Positions 48,069-60,201 of a stretch of 64,000 nt of DNA are shown in pieces. The stretch comes from Calycina herbarum (Eukaryota > Ascomycota > Leotiomycetes > Helotiales > Pezizellaceae). Location: contig LLEY01000177.1 of assembly GCA_001414485.1 (NCBI GenBank), forward strand, positions 56,631 to 120,630. Reading direction: 5' to 3'. The position numbers and the translations under genes were made by a program. Below the pieces are notes generated by a model, which made no database searches, was not told where the DNA came from, and saw nothing but the letters and a program-made list of their open reading frames with translations. Within the stretch, counting starts at the first letter, position 1. Each line of letters opens with the position of its first letter.

Positions 48069-49037
48069 TATAGGCTGGTTACTATATAAAGTAAGAGTAG
48101 AGTAATAAGTCGAATCTCTAATATTTACAGCTGTAGCTCTTATTAACGTAGTTAAGAGAATATCCTTCTATTTCTAGATAATCGAGATACTAAAAAGAAA
48201 TACTTTAATTAAGTAAGTCTTTCTAACACCTCTAATACTTCTAAGGTAAAGTAATAATTAATCTTAGGAAGTATTAATTACTATAAGATATAGGACCTGG
48301 TTAAATAAAGCTTAGACAACTAGTATTTGCTTAGCGTTAAGCTAGTAACAGCTTCTAATTAGGTAAACTACGGAGTTAGTAGTAGGATCTTAGTAGAATA
48401 TTACTCGTAGAGTAGGCAGCGAGGTCGTCGAGAGAGGTAAGAGAGTAAGAGAGAGTATTAAAGAAGCTAATTAATTAATATACAATAGTAAAGGATTACT
48501 ATTATAGGTAGAGGCTTTAGCTTCTGAGTTTGTCTATAGCTCTTTGCTCTATATTTTAACTATTATACTATTGTAGAAACTTATACTAGAGTCTAATAGA
48601 TTAAGTAAGACCTAGAAAGTACTTATACTATAGTTAAAATCACTACAGAGATCTAGGGCTGCTTGAAGTAGATAGTGTTATATTAGAAAGAGGGTAGCAA
48701 AATCGAGGTCGATATTAATACTCTCTTTATTATTACTAATATCTTATTACACTGTTTCTAGATAGTTATTAAACTTAAGCCCTTAGTCTCTACGATCTTG
48801 ATTAGTAGCTTCTTTACTCTACTATAATAGTAGAATATTCTAAGCTAGATATACTATATATAATAGTAAAGATTTAATTACTAGCTCCTAGATATAAGTA
48901 TTCTTATATTCCGAGGCTCGAAGACTCTTAAGCTAACCCTAGCTCAAAGCTAAAGAGAGGTTATTCTAAGAGTAGAATAATCTAAGCAAAGTCTTATTAA
49001 TCTCATCCTAAGTTTAAGACGTATTAGGTTAAGCACT
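48069..49037. other. Old RIP-altered repeat between the Fot1-like element and gypsy-2
   Basis: AT-rich sequence without a recognisable gene; likely the continuation of 44272-46208. It ends at the gypsy-2 LTR. Confidence 0.4.
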
Positions 49038-49485
49038 TGTTACGAATCACGTTATACGTAGTAAGTAGTCCAGACGGCGCTCTAATAGGATAAGGCACGA
49101 TATCTAGGAAACGGAAGGTAGTATAAGAGGAAATCAGTAATATAAAGGTATTTAGGTATTTCAAGATCTTATTATTAGATAACCGTTGGTAGTTACGTAA
49201 TAGATCCCTTCGGATCCCTTAGAGAATCTAGAGGGATCTAGGGATCCAGGCTTATATAAGGATCTAGGTAGCACGAAGAGGTTCTATATAAGACTAGCAC
49301 GTCTGCTATTAGATAGGAGCTTCGTACTTAACTTTAGTTATTAATCTTATTATCTTATTTAACATCTTTAATATAAGTAATAAGTTTACTTCTAAGTAAA
49401 TAACCTAGCACATCTATACTTCTTACCTATATACTAACCTTTAAGACTTAGTTATCTTTATTTAGTTTATTTAAGTTTCGTTATA
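49038..49485 (+). repeat. Gypsy-2 5' LTR, variant U3
   Basis: 448 bp. Both ends match the gypsy-1 LTR, but the middle (about 49175-49275) is unrelated: a run of GGATCC/GGATCTAG-like motifs replaces the segment with GCGACGCGA units. Confidence 0.85.
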
Positions 49486-50633
49486 CTTTAAGCACCTGCT
49501 TAGAAGTTCAGTTACTATAGCCTTAGTAACCTCTGCCATAGTAGCTAGTCTAAATACTAGTTAAGTTAACGTTGTAGGAACATCTAGAAGTATAGCCAGA
49601 AGAACACTTACTAGTATATAGTTAACTAGGAACGATAATAATATTAGTATACTAGATATACCCGAGCCTTATAAGGTCGAAGCACTTAAGTCTATTAAAG
49701 TTAAGATATCTAATATATATTATAGGAAGTGAAAAGAACTTAACTCATTCCTTCTCTAGATAGATATCTACTTTAACTTTAATTCTAATAAGTTCGAAGG
49801 TAATTATAACTTATAAACTATCTTTACTATCTCCTATCTTAGGGGATTAGTATTAGAATAGGCCTAGCTATACTTAGAGGACTTCTTTAAGAATAAGAAT
49901 AAAGATAGAAAGATAAAATTAACTAAGATTATATTTAAATCTTAGAAGAGATTTAAAGTAACTATTAGGAAAGTCTTTAGAGACTTTAATACGATTCGAA
50001 CAGCTATATATAAGCTTTTAGAATTATAATAGACTAGATTAGTAATAGATTACGTTAATAAATTCTAACGTTATAGGATAAAGTTAGGATAGGATACTAT
50101 TACTCTTATAGAACTCTTCTATAGAGGATTAAAGATATATATTTATAAGGAAATAGCTAAGTAGAATATATAATTCTTAACTATTATAGGTATAATTAAG
50201 AAGGTTGTCTAGCTAGATAACCGCCTATACGAATTTAGAAAGAGTAACCTTAGATATAGGAAAAAGAGTAAAGGGTCTAGAAAGTAGAAGCACTCTTATA
50301 CTAGTAAACAGAGCAAAGAGGTAAACGTTATATAGAAGAAAACCTTTCTAAAGAAAGGAGGACTTTTCTAGGAAGAGTGAAATTATTAACATAAGTAGAA
50401 CTTATATTATAACTATAGCCTTCTAGGTTATAGAGTAAATAAGTATAGTAAGAAGAGAGACTCTAAAAGGAAGAAATAAATCAATACTACTATTTAATAA
50501 TAAGTAGCTTTAACTAATTATATTAAACTTATAGATAAGGAGCTTAAAGTACGAGGATATAGAACCTAGATTGAAAATAATAAGAGAATTAGTAGTATAT
50601 AAAATACTAATAATAATAGAGACCTACTCTTTA

Positions 50634-51066
50634 ACGTACATGTATAGCGAACCGGCTAAACAAGCGAACCGGCTAACTGAAAACACATCTAAAATCGCGA
50701 TTTTGATATTTTAATATCTTTATAAATTGTTGATTAAAAATTTTAAAATTAAAACTTTGATTTCATTACTATATAAATATAAAAGTTATAAAATATAAGA
50801 CCGAGGCTAATTTATATTAAAAAGTTATTAAAAGAAGAAGATAAAAGATAAGATTACAGGGGTATTTTTAAGCGAATCGCTAAGTAAAATCATATAGCGT
50901 CTGAAACTTAGAATTCTAAATATATTTATAGTAATAAAATCAAAGTTTTAATTTTAAAACTTTTGATTAATAGTTTGTAGAGATATTAAAATGTCAAAAT
51001 CGCGATTTTAAGTGTGTTTTCAGTTAGCCGGTTCGCTTGTTTAGCCGGTTCGCTATATATATACGT
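50634..51066. repeat. MITE with long inverted repeats, Fot1-like ends
   Basis: 433 bp flanked by TA (50632-50633, 51067-51068). The gypsy-1 copy has an uninterrupted TA at this place, which confirms the insertion. The outer about 43 bp match the ends of the transposon at 46209, including the doubled GCGAACCGGC. The inverted repeat then extends, with different sequence, to about 150 bp per arm (CTGAAAACACA and AAAATCGCGATTTT among it), leaving a centre of about 130 bp. Non-coding; presumably mobilised by a transposase of the 46209 type. Confidence 0.9.
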
Positions 51067-54000
51067 TAAGGAATATTATAATATATAATTAGTAATAGAA
51101 TCTAAGTAACCTTTTTAAGTAGAATACGAATTACTATTATTAACTAGTTTTTTAGAGATATTAGATTTATCTTCTAGTTTAGAAGAAGAAATAAAAAATA
51201 AAGACCTTGAAGTTAGAGAAACTTAGGTATTTCTTAGAACCTTTAAATAAGGAAATCGATAAGTATATATTAATAACTAGAAACTGGACTTCTAGAGTCC
51301 TTATATAATATAAAGGGTTAATCTAACTATTTTAATAATATATATAGTTATAAGTAATAACCTTAAAATAATAACTCTAGTTAGTTTAATTACTAGATAG
51401 AAAACTATTAAGGAAAAGGAACTAGAACGAAAACGTTAACTAGTTAAAAAACCTAGCTACTCTAAAGTAGGGGATATATAGAGAATATATAATATTTTAG
51501 ATAAGACTAGTACGTAGATATAGTAAGTTCTAATAGGATTTATAAAACGAATTAAAACCTCTTTTCTTAGGATACTACTTAAAGATGTTATACTAAAGGA
51601 ATTTAAGTAATATATTATAGTTATATTAATTAGAAATAATAGATTAGTATTTAGAAAATACGACTTATAATAACTATTTAGTATATTATTCTAGGAGTAA
51701 AAGGAACTCGATATAACTAGATAGGCTAAGATAGAACTAGAAGAATTATACTATCTATTAGTAGAAGAACTATAGTTTATAGAAATAGTTTAAGAATTAA
51801 TAGTATAATAGATATAATATAAACTAAGTTTAACTTTAGACTAGTTATTATAGAAGCGATTCAAAGGAATATTACTAGAGCCTACTAGAATAGTAGAATA
51901 CTATTAGATATACGAAGTAGTATTATTAGATAAAGAAGGAGTAGTATTCTTTCCTTAGTCCTAGATTTAGGCTATTAAGGAAAAGAACTTAAGAAACTAT
52001 ATATTTAAGGTTTACTATATAAAACTAGAAATAAGTATACTAGAGGCTACTTTAGATTATCTATATATAGAAGAACTATAGTCTATAGAAGCTATTTTAG
52101 AAACTAATTATAAATAGATCTAATATAATTATAAATAAATACTAAAATAATTTATAAGAGAAATCTCTAAAACTATAAGAATCGTAGAATATAGACTAGT
52201 ATATAAGGTAGTATATGCTAATAAGGAAAGAGTAAGATTCTTTTTATAGTATAAGGACAAGGAAAGAAAAAATTATAACTAAAAAAATCAATCTTTCGAA
52301 GTCTAATATATTAAAGCAAAGTTAAACGTTACTTTAGAAGAAAGATAGTTAATAGTAACTATAGAAATATAAGAGAAAAAGTTATAAGTTATAATAGACT
52401 TAAGAGTAATAGATAACTTTATTTCTCTAATAGCTTAAGAGAAGCTAAACGTTCTAATTAAAGAGATAAGACTATATTAATTAGAAGTAGTTAATAGAAT
52501 AGATATTATATATTAAAATAGGATTATTAATTAGTAAACTATTCTAATAGAGATTAATATTAAAGAATACTATTTAGATATATAATTTAATATTATTAAA
52601 ATAGGAAGTAAGGAAGTAATACTTAGTATATTATAGATTTAAGAATATAATCTAGAGATTAACTAAAGAGTTAGAAAGATAACTTTTAGTTAATATAAAT
52701 ATAAGAGTTTGTATTTATAACTTTAAAGCTAGAACAAGGTTAGTACTACCTCTTCTAAAGTACTAGGACACCTTATCTAAGGTCTTCTATAGGTTAGTAA
52801 GAAAGCTGATAACGAAATACCTATATAGTATAGAGAATTTAAAGCTTTGTTTAAAAACCTAGAAGACTTATAAGCCTTATTGAAATATTGCTTATAGGAT
52901 TATAAGATTAAATTAAAAGAGAGTTATTATCTCTTAAAGTAGAAACTTTAGTTATATAACTAGAAAAGTCTATAGAGAATAGAAAGTTATATAAAGGAAG
53001 GTATTAAAAAGAGATATATTAGAAGATCTAAGTCGCTAATTACCTTAAATATACTTATTATTAAGAAGAAAGACGATCTAGATAGAAGAGTATATGTTGA
53101 TTACTAAGAAGTAAATTATACTATAGTTAAGGACGCTTATTTGCTACTACCTAGCTAATACTTATAGGACAAGTTAGGTAAGGTAGTACGATTTATAAAA
53201 TTAGATTAATAAAACGCTTATAGACTTATATAAATAAAAGTCAGAGATAAATAGAAGATAGTATTTATTTTACTATTAGGCTTTTATAAATATATAGTTA
53301 TACTATTTAAACTCTATAACATATTAGCTATATATTAGAGATAAAATAATAATATTTTAAGGGATCTTCTAAGAGTAATAGTAATTTATTATTTAGATAA
53401 TATTTTAATCTTCTTAGAAAAAGAAGAAGAATATAAAAGATATGTTAAAGAAGTTTTATAATAACTTATAAAAGTAAACTCTTAGTTAAAACTCTTAAAA
53501 TACGAGTTTAGAGTAACTTAGACACTTTTCCTAGGATAGGTATTTAGCTTAGGAAAAATAGAAATAGATTTAGTAAAGATTTAAGACGTCTTAAACTAGA
53601 AATTACTAGAGAATGTAAAAGATATATAATCTTTTTTTAGATTTATAAACTTTTGTTATTTGTTTATATAAGACTATATAAAGATTATTAAACTAATGTT
53701 AGTACTAGTTAAGAAAGCTATTAGGTTTATATAGAATAAATAGATAGAGAATGCTTTTTAGAAAATTAAAGTAAAGTTTATAGAAAAGTCTATTTTATAT
53801 AATTTCGATATAGATAAACTAAGTATAATTAAAATAGACGTCTTAGATATAGTAGTAGGTACGGTTTACTTATAACTAAATAATAAGAGAAAACTTATAC
53901 TTATTATATATTATTCTAAGACGTTTAACCTAGTATAATAAAACTATAGTATCTTTAATAAGGAACTACTTACTATAGTATTAGCTTTAGAATACTAGAG

Positions 54001-55679
54001 AATTTATTTATAGTTAGTAAAATACCTACTTATAGTTTTATCTAACTACGAGAACCTTAGGACGTTTATAACAACTAAGGAACTTATAATAAGATAATTA
54101 GCTAGGTAGTTAGAGATATTAGGAGGATTTGATATTATTATTTAATATATAAAGAGAACGTTAAATACTTAGGTTAATACTCTTAGCTAGAAACTTGGAT
54201 ACGAGGGAAATAAGAAGTATAAGAAGATTATAATCTTAAAAACTCTTAAGAATAGAGACTTAGTACTTACTATATATAAGATAGTAGTAATAAATAATAT
54301 CTAGATAGATAAAATTTATAATATATATAAAGGTTATAACTAATATATAAAAGGGAAATTATAGGTTCCTAGCTTATATATAAAGGAGTTTATATAAGAA
54401 TACTATACTATACTTACTTATGAATACTAAGGAATTCAGAGAACCTTCTAGAGAATAAGATAATACTACTATATTAATCGGTTATCTATGATAGTTAAGG
54501 AAGTAATAGTAGAATATAATACCTATACTAAGAATAAGGCTTCCTACTATACTCCTTATAGATAGATAAATACTACTCCGATACTATAGGTACCTTAGAA
54601 ATTAATATCTATAGATTTTATTATTAAATTACTAAAATCTAAAGATCTAATAATAGGAGTTAAATATAATATAATCCTAGTTATTATAGAACGACTTATA
54701 AAGTATATAATTCTAATAGTATATATAGAGTTAAGTATAGCTAAGGAATTAGCATTCACATTCCTTAGAGAAGTAGTCTTAAGATATAGACTACTTAAAG
54801 AAATACTCTTAGATAGAGACAAGCTCTTTACCTTAAAATTTTAGATCGCTCTTATAGAACGATTAGGTGTAAAAAGAAAGCTCTCTATAGCTTTTTACTC
54901 TTAAATAAATAGAGGAAACGAACGAATAAATCAAGTAGTTAAAACATATCTTCGTTATTATATAAACTACTAGTAAGACAACTAGGTAGAACTGCTGCTC
55001 TTAGCATAGTTTGCCTACAACAGTTCAGTAACGGAAACAACACTTGTTATACTATTCTACGCTAACTTTAAGTATAAATTAACAGCGTATAGAGAACTAC
55101 TATCTACGACTATCGATAACTAACTTACTTATATTTAAGTCTCGAAAATAAAGAATCTATATAAGGAACTTATAGAGGACCTGTAATTTATAGTAGAAAG
55201 AAACACGTACTACTATAATAAACAACGTAGTTAGGAGCTAACGCTAAAAGAGAGGGATAAAGTCTACTTAGTACGAAAAAACATCGATATAAAAAGACTA
55301 AGTAATAAACTAGATTATAAAAAACTTAGACTATTTAAAATTAAACGAGTTAAGAGACCTTTAAATTATAAATTAGCGCTGCTAAAGATAATAAACATCT
55401 ACCTAGTATTCTATATATCCTTACTTGAACTAGTACTACTAGGAGTACTACTAGCTCTAATCATAGAAATTCAACTAGTAAACCTAAACACTAAGTATAA
55501 AGTTAAGAGGATTCTTAACTATAAACTAGTTAGAGGACGAGTTAAGTACTTAATTAAATAGTTAGATTACCTATACTTAGAAAACACTTAGAAGCTAAAA
55601 AGTAATCTTAACTATTGCTTAGAGGAACTTCGGAAGTTCTACTACTAAAACCTAGGGTTACCTATATCTTGTAGTTAGA

Positions 55680-56310
55680 AGGGAAAGCCTTAAGGAAAGT
55701 CGAGTTAAGGGTCGGCTTGTTAATAAAAGCGGGGTCGCTGGAAGAAGAAGGGGCTGCTAGCCGGGTAATCTCTAATTCCCTCTCTTCTTTCTTCTTCTCT
55801 ACTCTTTCTTTCTCGTTAGCTTTATCAAGCTCTTATAGGTTAGTAAGACTACGACGGAGCATCTCTTACTCCTGCTTCGTAAGGAAGCGTTACTGTTTTC
55901 GCAGACGAAGGATCTTTTATATAGCTTCTTCTTAAATCTTATAAGCTGTTTCTTCCTCCTACTATAACCGTTGCTTCTAAGTATTAATAGATTCCTATTT
56001 AAAAATTAAGGGTATTCGGTTTTATAACTCGATATCGTAAGATTTGCTCTTCTTAGTATACTTAGAGTACTTAGAACTACTAGGAACGCTAACGTATCGA
56101 CGACTGGTTTTCGCATTTATATATTAAGTATAAGAGATTATTTCGCGTCTTAAACGTTTAATTTAAAGAGCGTTAAGAGTTTTATATTATTTAAGCTTAT
56201 CTTTTAAAAGAGGTGTTAACAGTATAATAGGAACTAAGGAGGCCGCTAGCCTTTTGACGATATTTTCTTAGGCTATACTTAAGCGTAAGGACACGCTAGT
56301 CTAAGAAGGG
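55680..56310 (-). pseudogene. Antisense frame between pol and 3' LTR of gypsy-2
   Basis: The minus strand reads, with TAG where Trp is expected, through SVPSSSKYSKYTKKSKSYD, NRIPLIFK, EEETAYKIWEEAI, KILRLRKQ, EMLRRSLTNL and ELDKANEKERVEKKKEREG. It ends in DYPASSPFFFQRPRFY. Predicted to be largely helical and charged, with no known domain. It does not overlap integrase. The same frame occurs in gypsy-1, so it predates RIP of both copies. Confidence 0.55.
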
Positions 56311-56315
56311 GATAG

Positions 56316-56778
56316 TATTACGAATCACGGTATACGTAGTAAGTAGTCTAGACAGCGTTTTAATAGAATAAGATATAACATCTAGGAATAGAAGGTAACA
56401 TAGGAGGGAATTAGTAATACGAAGAGTATTTAAGGATTTCAGGATCTTACTGTTATAGTAATGTTAGAAGTCACGTGCGGTTATGTAACGTGATCGCCTA
56501 CATTGCTCTGATCGCCTTAATCGCGAGCGACGCGAGTGATATAAGTAATGTAAGCGATGTAATTAGAATAAAGGTTCTATATAAGACTAGTACGTCTACT
56601 ATTAGATAGGAGCTTTATACTTAACTTTAGTTATTAATCTTATCATCTTATTTAACATCTTTAATATAAGTAACAAGTTCACTTCTAAGTGAACAATCTA
56701 TCGCGTCTATACTTCTTACCTATATACTAACCTTCGAGACTTAGTTATCTTTGTTTAGTTCGTTTGAGTTTCGTTACA
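56316..56778 (+). repeat. Gypsy-2 3' LTR
   Basis: 463 bp, of the gypsy-1 U3 type (tandem GCGA units near 56525-56560), beginning TATTACGAATCACGG and ending TTTCGTTACA. Only lightly RIP-changed at its end. Confidence 0.88.
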
Positions 56779-57024
56779 CTTATTTGCCTTATAAAGAGTC
56801 TAGACTTCGGCTGTTAATAAAGTTATCTTATAAGCTATTATCTCTATACCTTTAGCTAATATAGCTACTGTCTTGAAAATAGGGATTAGTAAGCTTCCTT
56901 AATAATATATAATACGATTTTTAACTAGAGTTGTTTATAAAAGAGCGTAGTTAGGTTATAAGACGTCTAGAAGACCTAAGAGTTAGTATAGGCTAATAGA
57001 GTACTTAGACGTATTAGAGTCTAT
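56779..57024. other. Spacer between gypsy-2 and gypsy-3
   Basis: 246 bp of AT-rich sequence without a recognisable element; resembles neither gypsy internal sequence nor an LTR. Confidence 0.4.
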
Positions 57025-57485
57025 TGTTACGAATCACGTGCTAGCACGTGAATAAGTGAAGTCTAGGCGACGCTCTAATAGGACAAGTACTATTATAACC
57101 CTGATAGATGGAAAGGATTGAATATAGAAGGATATATAATCCTAAGGATCTTATTACAGTTATATCACGTGACTTGGTTAGAACGGTCAGGTGATAGAGT
57201 CTAGTTTTAAGGAGCTCTGGAAATAGAGTCGGACTCTATCTTTAGAACTCCTGCTAAGTAGGACTCTAATATAAACGAAGGTTCTATATAAGACTAGCAC
57301 GTCTGCTATTAGATAGGAGCTTCGTACTTAACTTTAGTTATTAATCTTATTATCTTATTTAATATCTTTAATATAAGTAACGAGTTCACTTCTAAGTAAA
57401 CAACCTAGCGTATCTGTACTTCTTATCTGTATACTAACCTTTAAGACTTAGTTATCTTTGTTTAGTTCGTTTAAGTTTCGTTACA
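57025..57485 (+). repeat. Gypsy-3 5' LTR
   Basis: 461 bp starting TGTTACGAATCACGTG and ending TTTCGTTACA. Its U3 contains TCACGTGACTTGG and a GGACTCTA/AGAGTCC-rich part not found in the other LTRs. Confidence 0.87.
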
Positions 57486-59655
57486 CTTTAAGCACCTACT
57501 TAGAAGTTCAGTCGCTATAGCCCTAGTAACCCCCGCCGTAGCTAGCTCGAATACTAGTCGAGTTAACGTTGTAGGAATATCTAGAAGTACTACTGGACGA
57601 ACACCTGCTAGTACTCAGTTACCTAAGAACGACGATAATATTAGTATACTAGAGGCCTCTAAGCTCTATAAGGTTAAAGCACTTGAATCTATTAAAGTTA
57701 AGATACTAGACATATATTATAAGAAGCAAAAGGAACTCAACTTATTCCTTCTCTAAATAGACATCTATTTCAACTTTAACTCTAATAAATTCGAAGTTAA
57801 TTATAACTTATAAACTATCTTTGCTATCTCCTACCTTAGAGGATCAGCGTTAGAATAGGCTTAGCTATATTTAGAAGACTTCTTTAAGAATAAGGATAAA
57901 GATAGAAAGATAGAATTAACTAAGATTATGTTTAAATCTTAAAGAGGATTTAAGACAACTATTAGAAAAGTCTTTAAAGACTTCGACGTAATCTAAACAG
58001 CTATATATAAGCTTTTAGAGTTATACTAAACCAGATCTATAATAGACTACGCTAATAAGTTTTAACACTATAGAACGAAATCAGAGTAGGATACTATCGC
58101 TCTTATAGAACTCTTCTATAGAGGATTAAAGGTATATATCTATAAGGAAATAGCTAAGTAGAATATATAGTTCTTAACTATCACAGGTATAATTAAGAAG
58201 GTTATCTAATTAGATAACCGCCTATACGAATTTAGGAAGAGTAACCCTAGACATAGAGAAAAGAGTTAAGAGTTAGAGAAGTAGAAGTACTCTTACGTTA
58301 ATAAACATAGTAAGGAGGTAAACGCTATATAAAAGAAAACCTTTCTAAAGAAAGAAGGACTTTCCTAGGAGGAACGAAATCGTCGACACGAGTAGAACTT
58401 GTGTTATAACTGTAGCCTCTCTAGCTATAGAGTAAATAAGTGTAGTAAGAAGAAAGACTCTAAAGAGAAGGAACGAATCAACGCTATAGTCTATAAGGAA
58501 GTAGTATTACTCGATAAAATTAAACTTATAGACGAGGAACTCGAAGCTAGAGAATACGGTATATAGATTGAAATAGACGCTGTAGATATAGCTGTAGGCG
58601 CTATATACCTGTAGCTAAACGACGGAATCGAGTTATAAGTTAGTAAGGTATAGGACACTAATAATAATAGGGATCTATTACTTAAAGAATATTATAATAT
58701 ATAGTTAGAAATAGATTACGAATTACTCTTTTAAGTAAAATACGAATTACTACTATTAATAAGTTTATTAGAGTTGTTAGAATTAGTATCTAACTTATTA
58801 GAAGTAGATCTACGAATACTTAAGCCTAAATAAGATAAGATATAGGTATTTATTAGAATATTTAAGAAAGGGAATAGATAGGTATATATAGAAAATTAGA
58901 AACCTGATTTCTAGAGCCTATATTCTACTTAAGAGATTAACTCTACGGTTTTAACTACGTACTCGATAGTATAGAATAAATAGGACTAGGTAGTAATAGT
59001 TAGCCTTATTACTAGAAGAGACACTATTAAGTTTAAAGAACCTAGACTAGAATAAATAGTACTAAATAACTACTTAGAGGAGGAAGACTTATAGAAGGTT
59101 ACTAAGATAAAAAATAACACTACTAAATAGGAATAGTATTATCTAAAGGATTTTAATAAATATAATAGATGTCTAAAATTAGATATTACTACCTACCTCC
59201 CTAGCTAAGACTATAAGTTAGAAATTAATAAGAAGTATTAGGTATTAAGAGTAGAGAAGGAAATAGTAATATTATTTAAAGGATTAGAGGATTAGTAGAT
59301 ATTTAGAGTTATTTAAGTAAACCTATAGGCTATCTTAATCTAGGAATTTTACTAACTAATAGAAGGCGAACGATAAGTCACTGAAATTCTAAGAGGAACA
59401 ACTGTTAAATAGGTTTATTATAAATCGCGAGCTATATTAAACTAGTTAATAGAGAGATGCTTTATTAGAACCCTTCTAGAACCTAAAAGAACTGTAGAAG
59501 ATAGTCTAATATATAAAGTAGCTTTTTCTAATAATAAAAAAGTGATATTCTTCTTAAGCTCTATAAAGGAAGATAATAGTAAAAGAAGATTTAAGGTTTA
59601 TTATATTAAACTAGAAAATTATACTATTATAGGAGAGTTAAATACTATAATAATA
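57025..59655 (+). mobile_element. Gypsy-3: diverged gypsy element, 5' part only
   Basis: The 5' LTR at 57025-57485 (461 bp) shares its ends with the gypsy-1 LTR but has a third kind of U3 (about 57155-57265). The gag region follows, less RIP-damaged than in the other copies. Its zinc knuckle near 58390-58450 still reads NLCYNCS...YRVNKCS, with the His changed to Tyr. From about 58560 the sequence diverges clearly from gypsy-1/-2, so it is a related but distinct subfamily. It stops at 59655, where the copia-2 LTR begins; the rest probably lies beyond the window. Confidence 0.8.
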
Positions 59656-60063
59656 TATTAGTATCTAGTATACTTAGACATAAGTGCTTAAGTGTATATA
59701 GACCTAAAAGTTAAGCTTAGTCAGAATACCACGTGACCTCGCGGTTCTGATATGTCTAGAGCACTCTAGAGCAACGCGTTAAGTTTTGTATATTAATTAC
59801 ATATACTTCCGCATACGTATTCCGTTTACGGAAGTAGCGTTTTGTGGCGTATGCCGTATACGTATATAAAAAGAGTCCTTTATACACCGCATACGTATTC
59901 CGAATACGTATATACAAAGAGTCCTTTGTACACCGCATACGTATTCCGAATACGTATATACAAAGAGGCCTTTGTACACTATATACGTATTCCGCATACG
60001 TATATACAAAAGAGTCCTTTATATATATGTATATATAACTAGGTCCTAGGACGTCTACCTAGG

Positions 60064-60110
<47 letters not shown>

Positions 60111-60193
60111 TATACACATACACATATATATATATATTTATACCCTTGACTTCTGCCTTCTGCCTTCTGTCCTCTTACGTGACCATTTTAACA
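59656..60193 (+). repeat. Copia-2 5' LTR with palindromic tandem array
   Basis: 538 bp, TA(TG)TTAGTATC to TTTTAACA. 59850-60030 is a tandem array of about four 46-bp units; each unit contains two palindromes, ATACGTATTCCGAATACGTAT-like and TACAAAGAGTCCTTTGTA. A (CA)n run lies at 60068-60102. Reversed relatives are at 61782 and 63746. Confidence 0.85.
60068..60102. repeat. (CA)n microsatellite
   Basis: About 16-17 CA units inside the copia-2 LTR, followed by alternating TA/CA purine-pyrimidine sequence to about 60137. The reversed LTR copies carry shorter, interrupted TG runs at the matching place. Confidence 0.9.
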
Positions 60194-60201
60194 TAGTAGC
60201 A

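Larger units (their letters stand above)
49038..56778 (+). mobile_element. Gypsy-2: second chromodomain gypsy copy, carrying a MITE
   Basis: Colinear with gypsy-1 and strongly similar by eye, but not split by copia. 5' LTR 49038-49485, gag about 49600-51100 (interrupted by the MITE at 50634-51066), protease near 52390. Reverse transcriptase 53000-53690, RNase H 53700-54180, integrase 54300-55460 and chromodomain 55490-55640 follow, then the antisense frame 55680-56310 and the 3' LTR 56316-56778. The LTRs are of different lengths and carry different U3 segments. The flanking pentamers (GCACT, CTTAT) do not match, so this is probably a recombinant. RIP stops in every domain. Confidence 0.87.

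Noticed and set aside
59756..60042. Several 60-70 codon frames on both strands rich in YIRIRNTY-like repeats
   Set aside because: They are translations of the 46-bp palindromic tandem repeat in the copia LTR and occur on both strands; not proteins.
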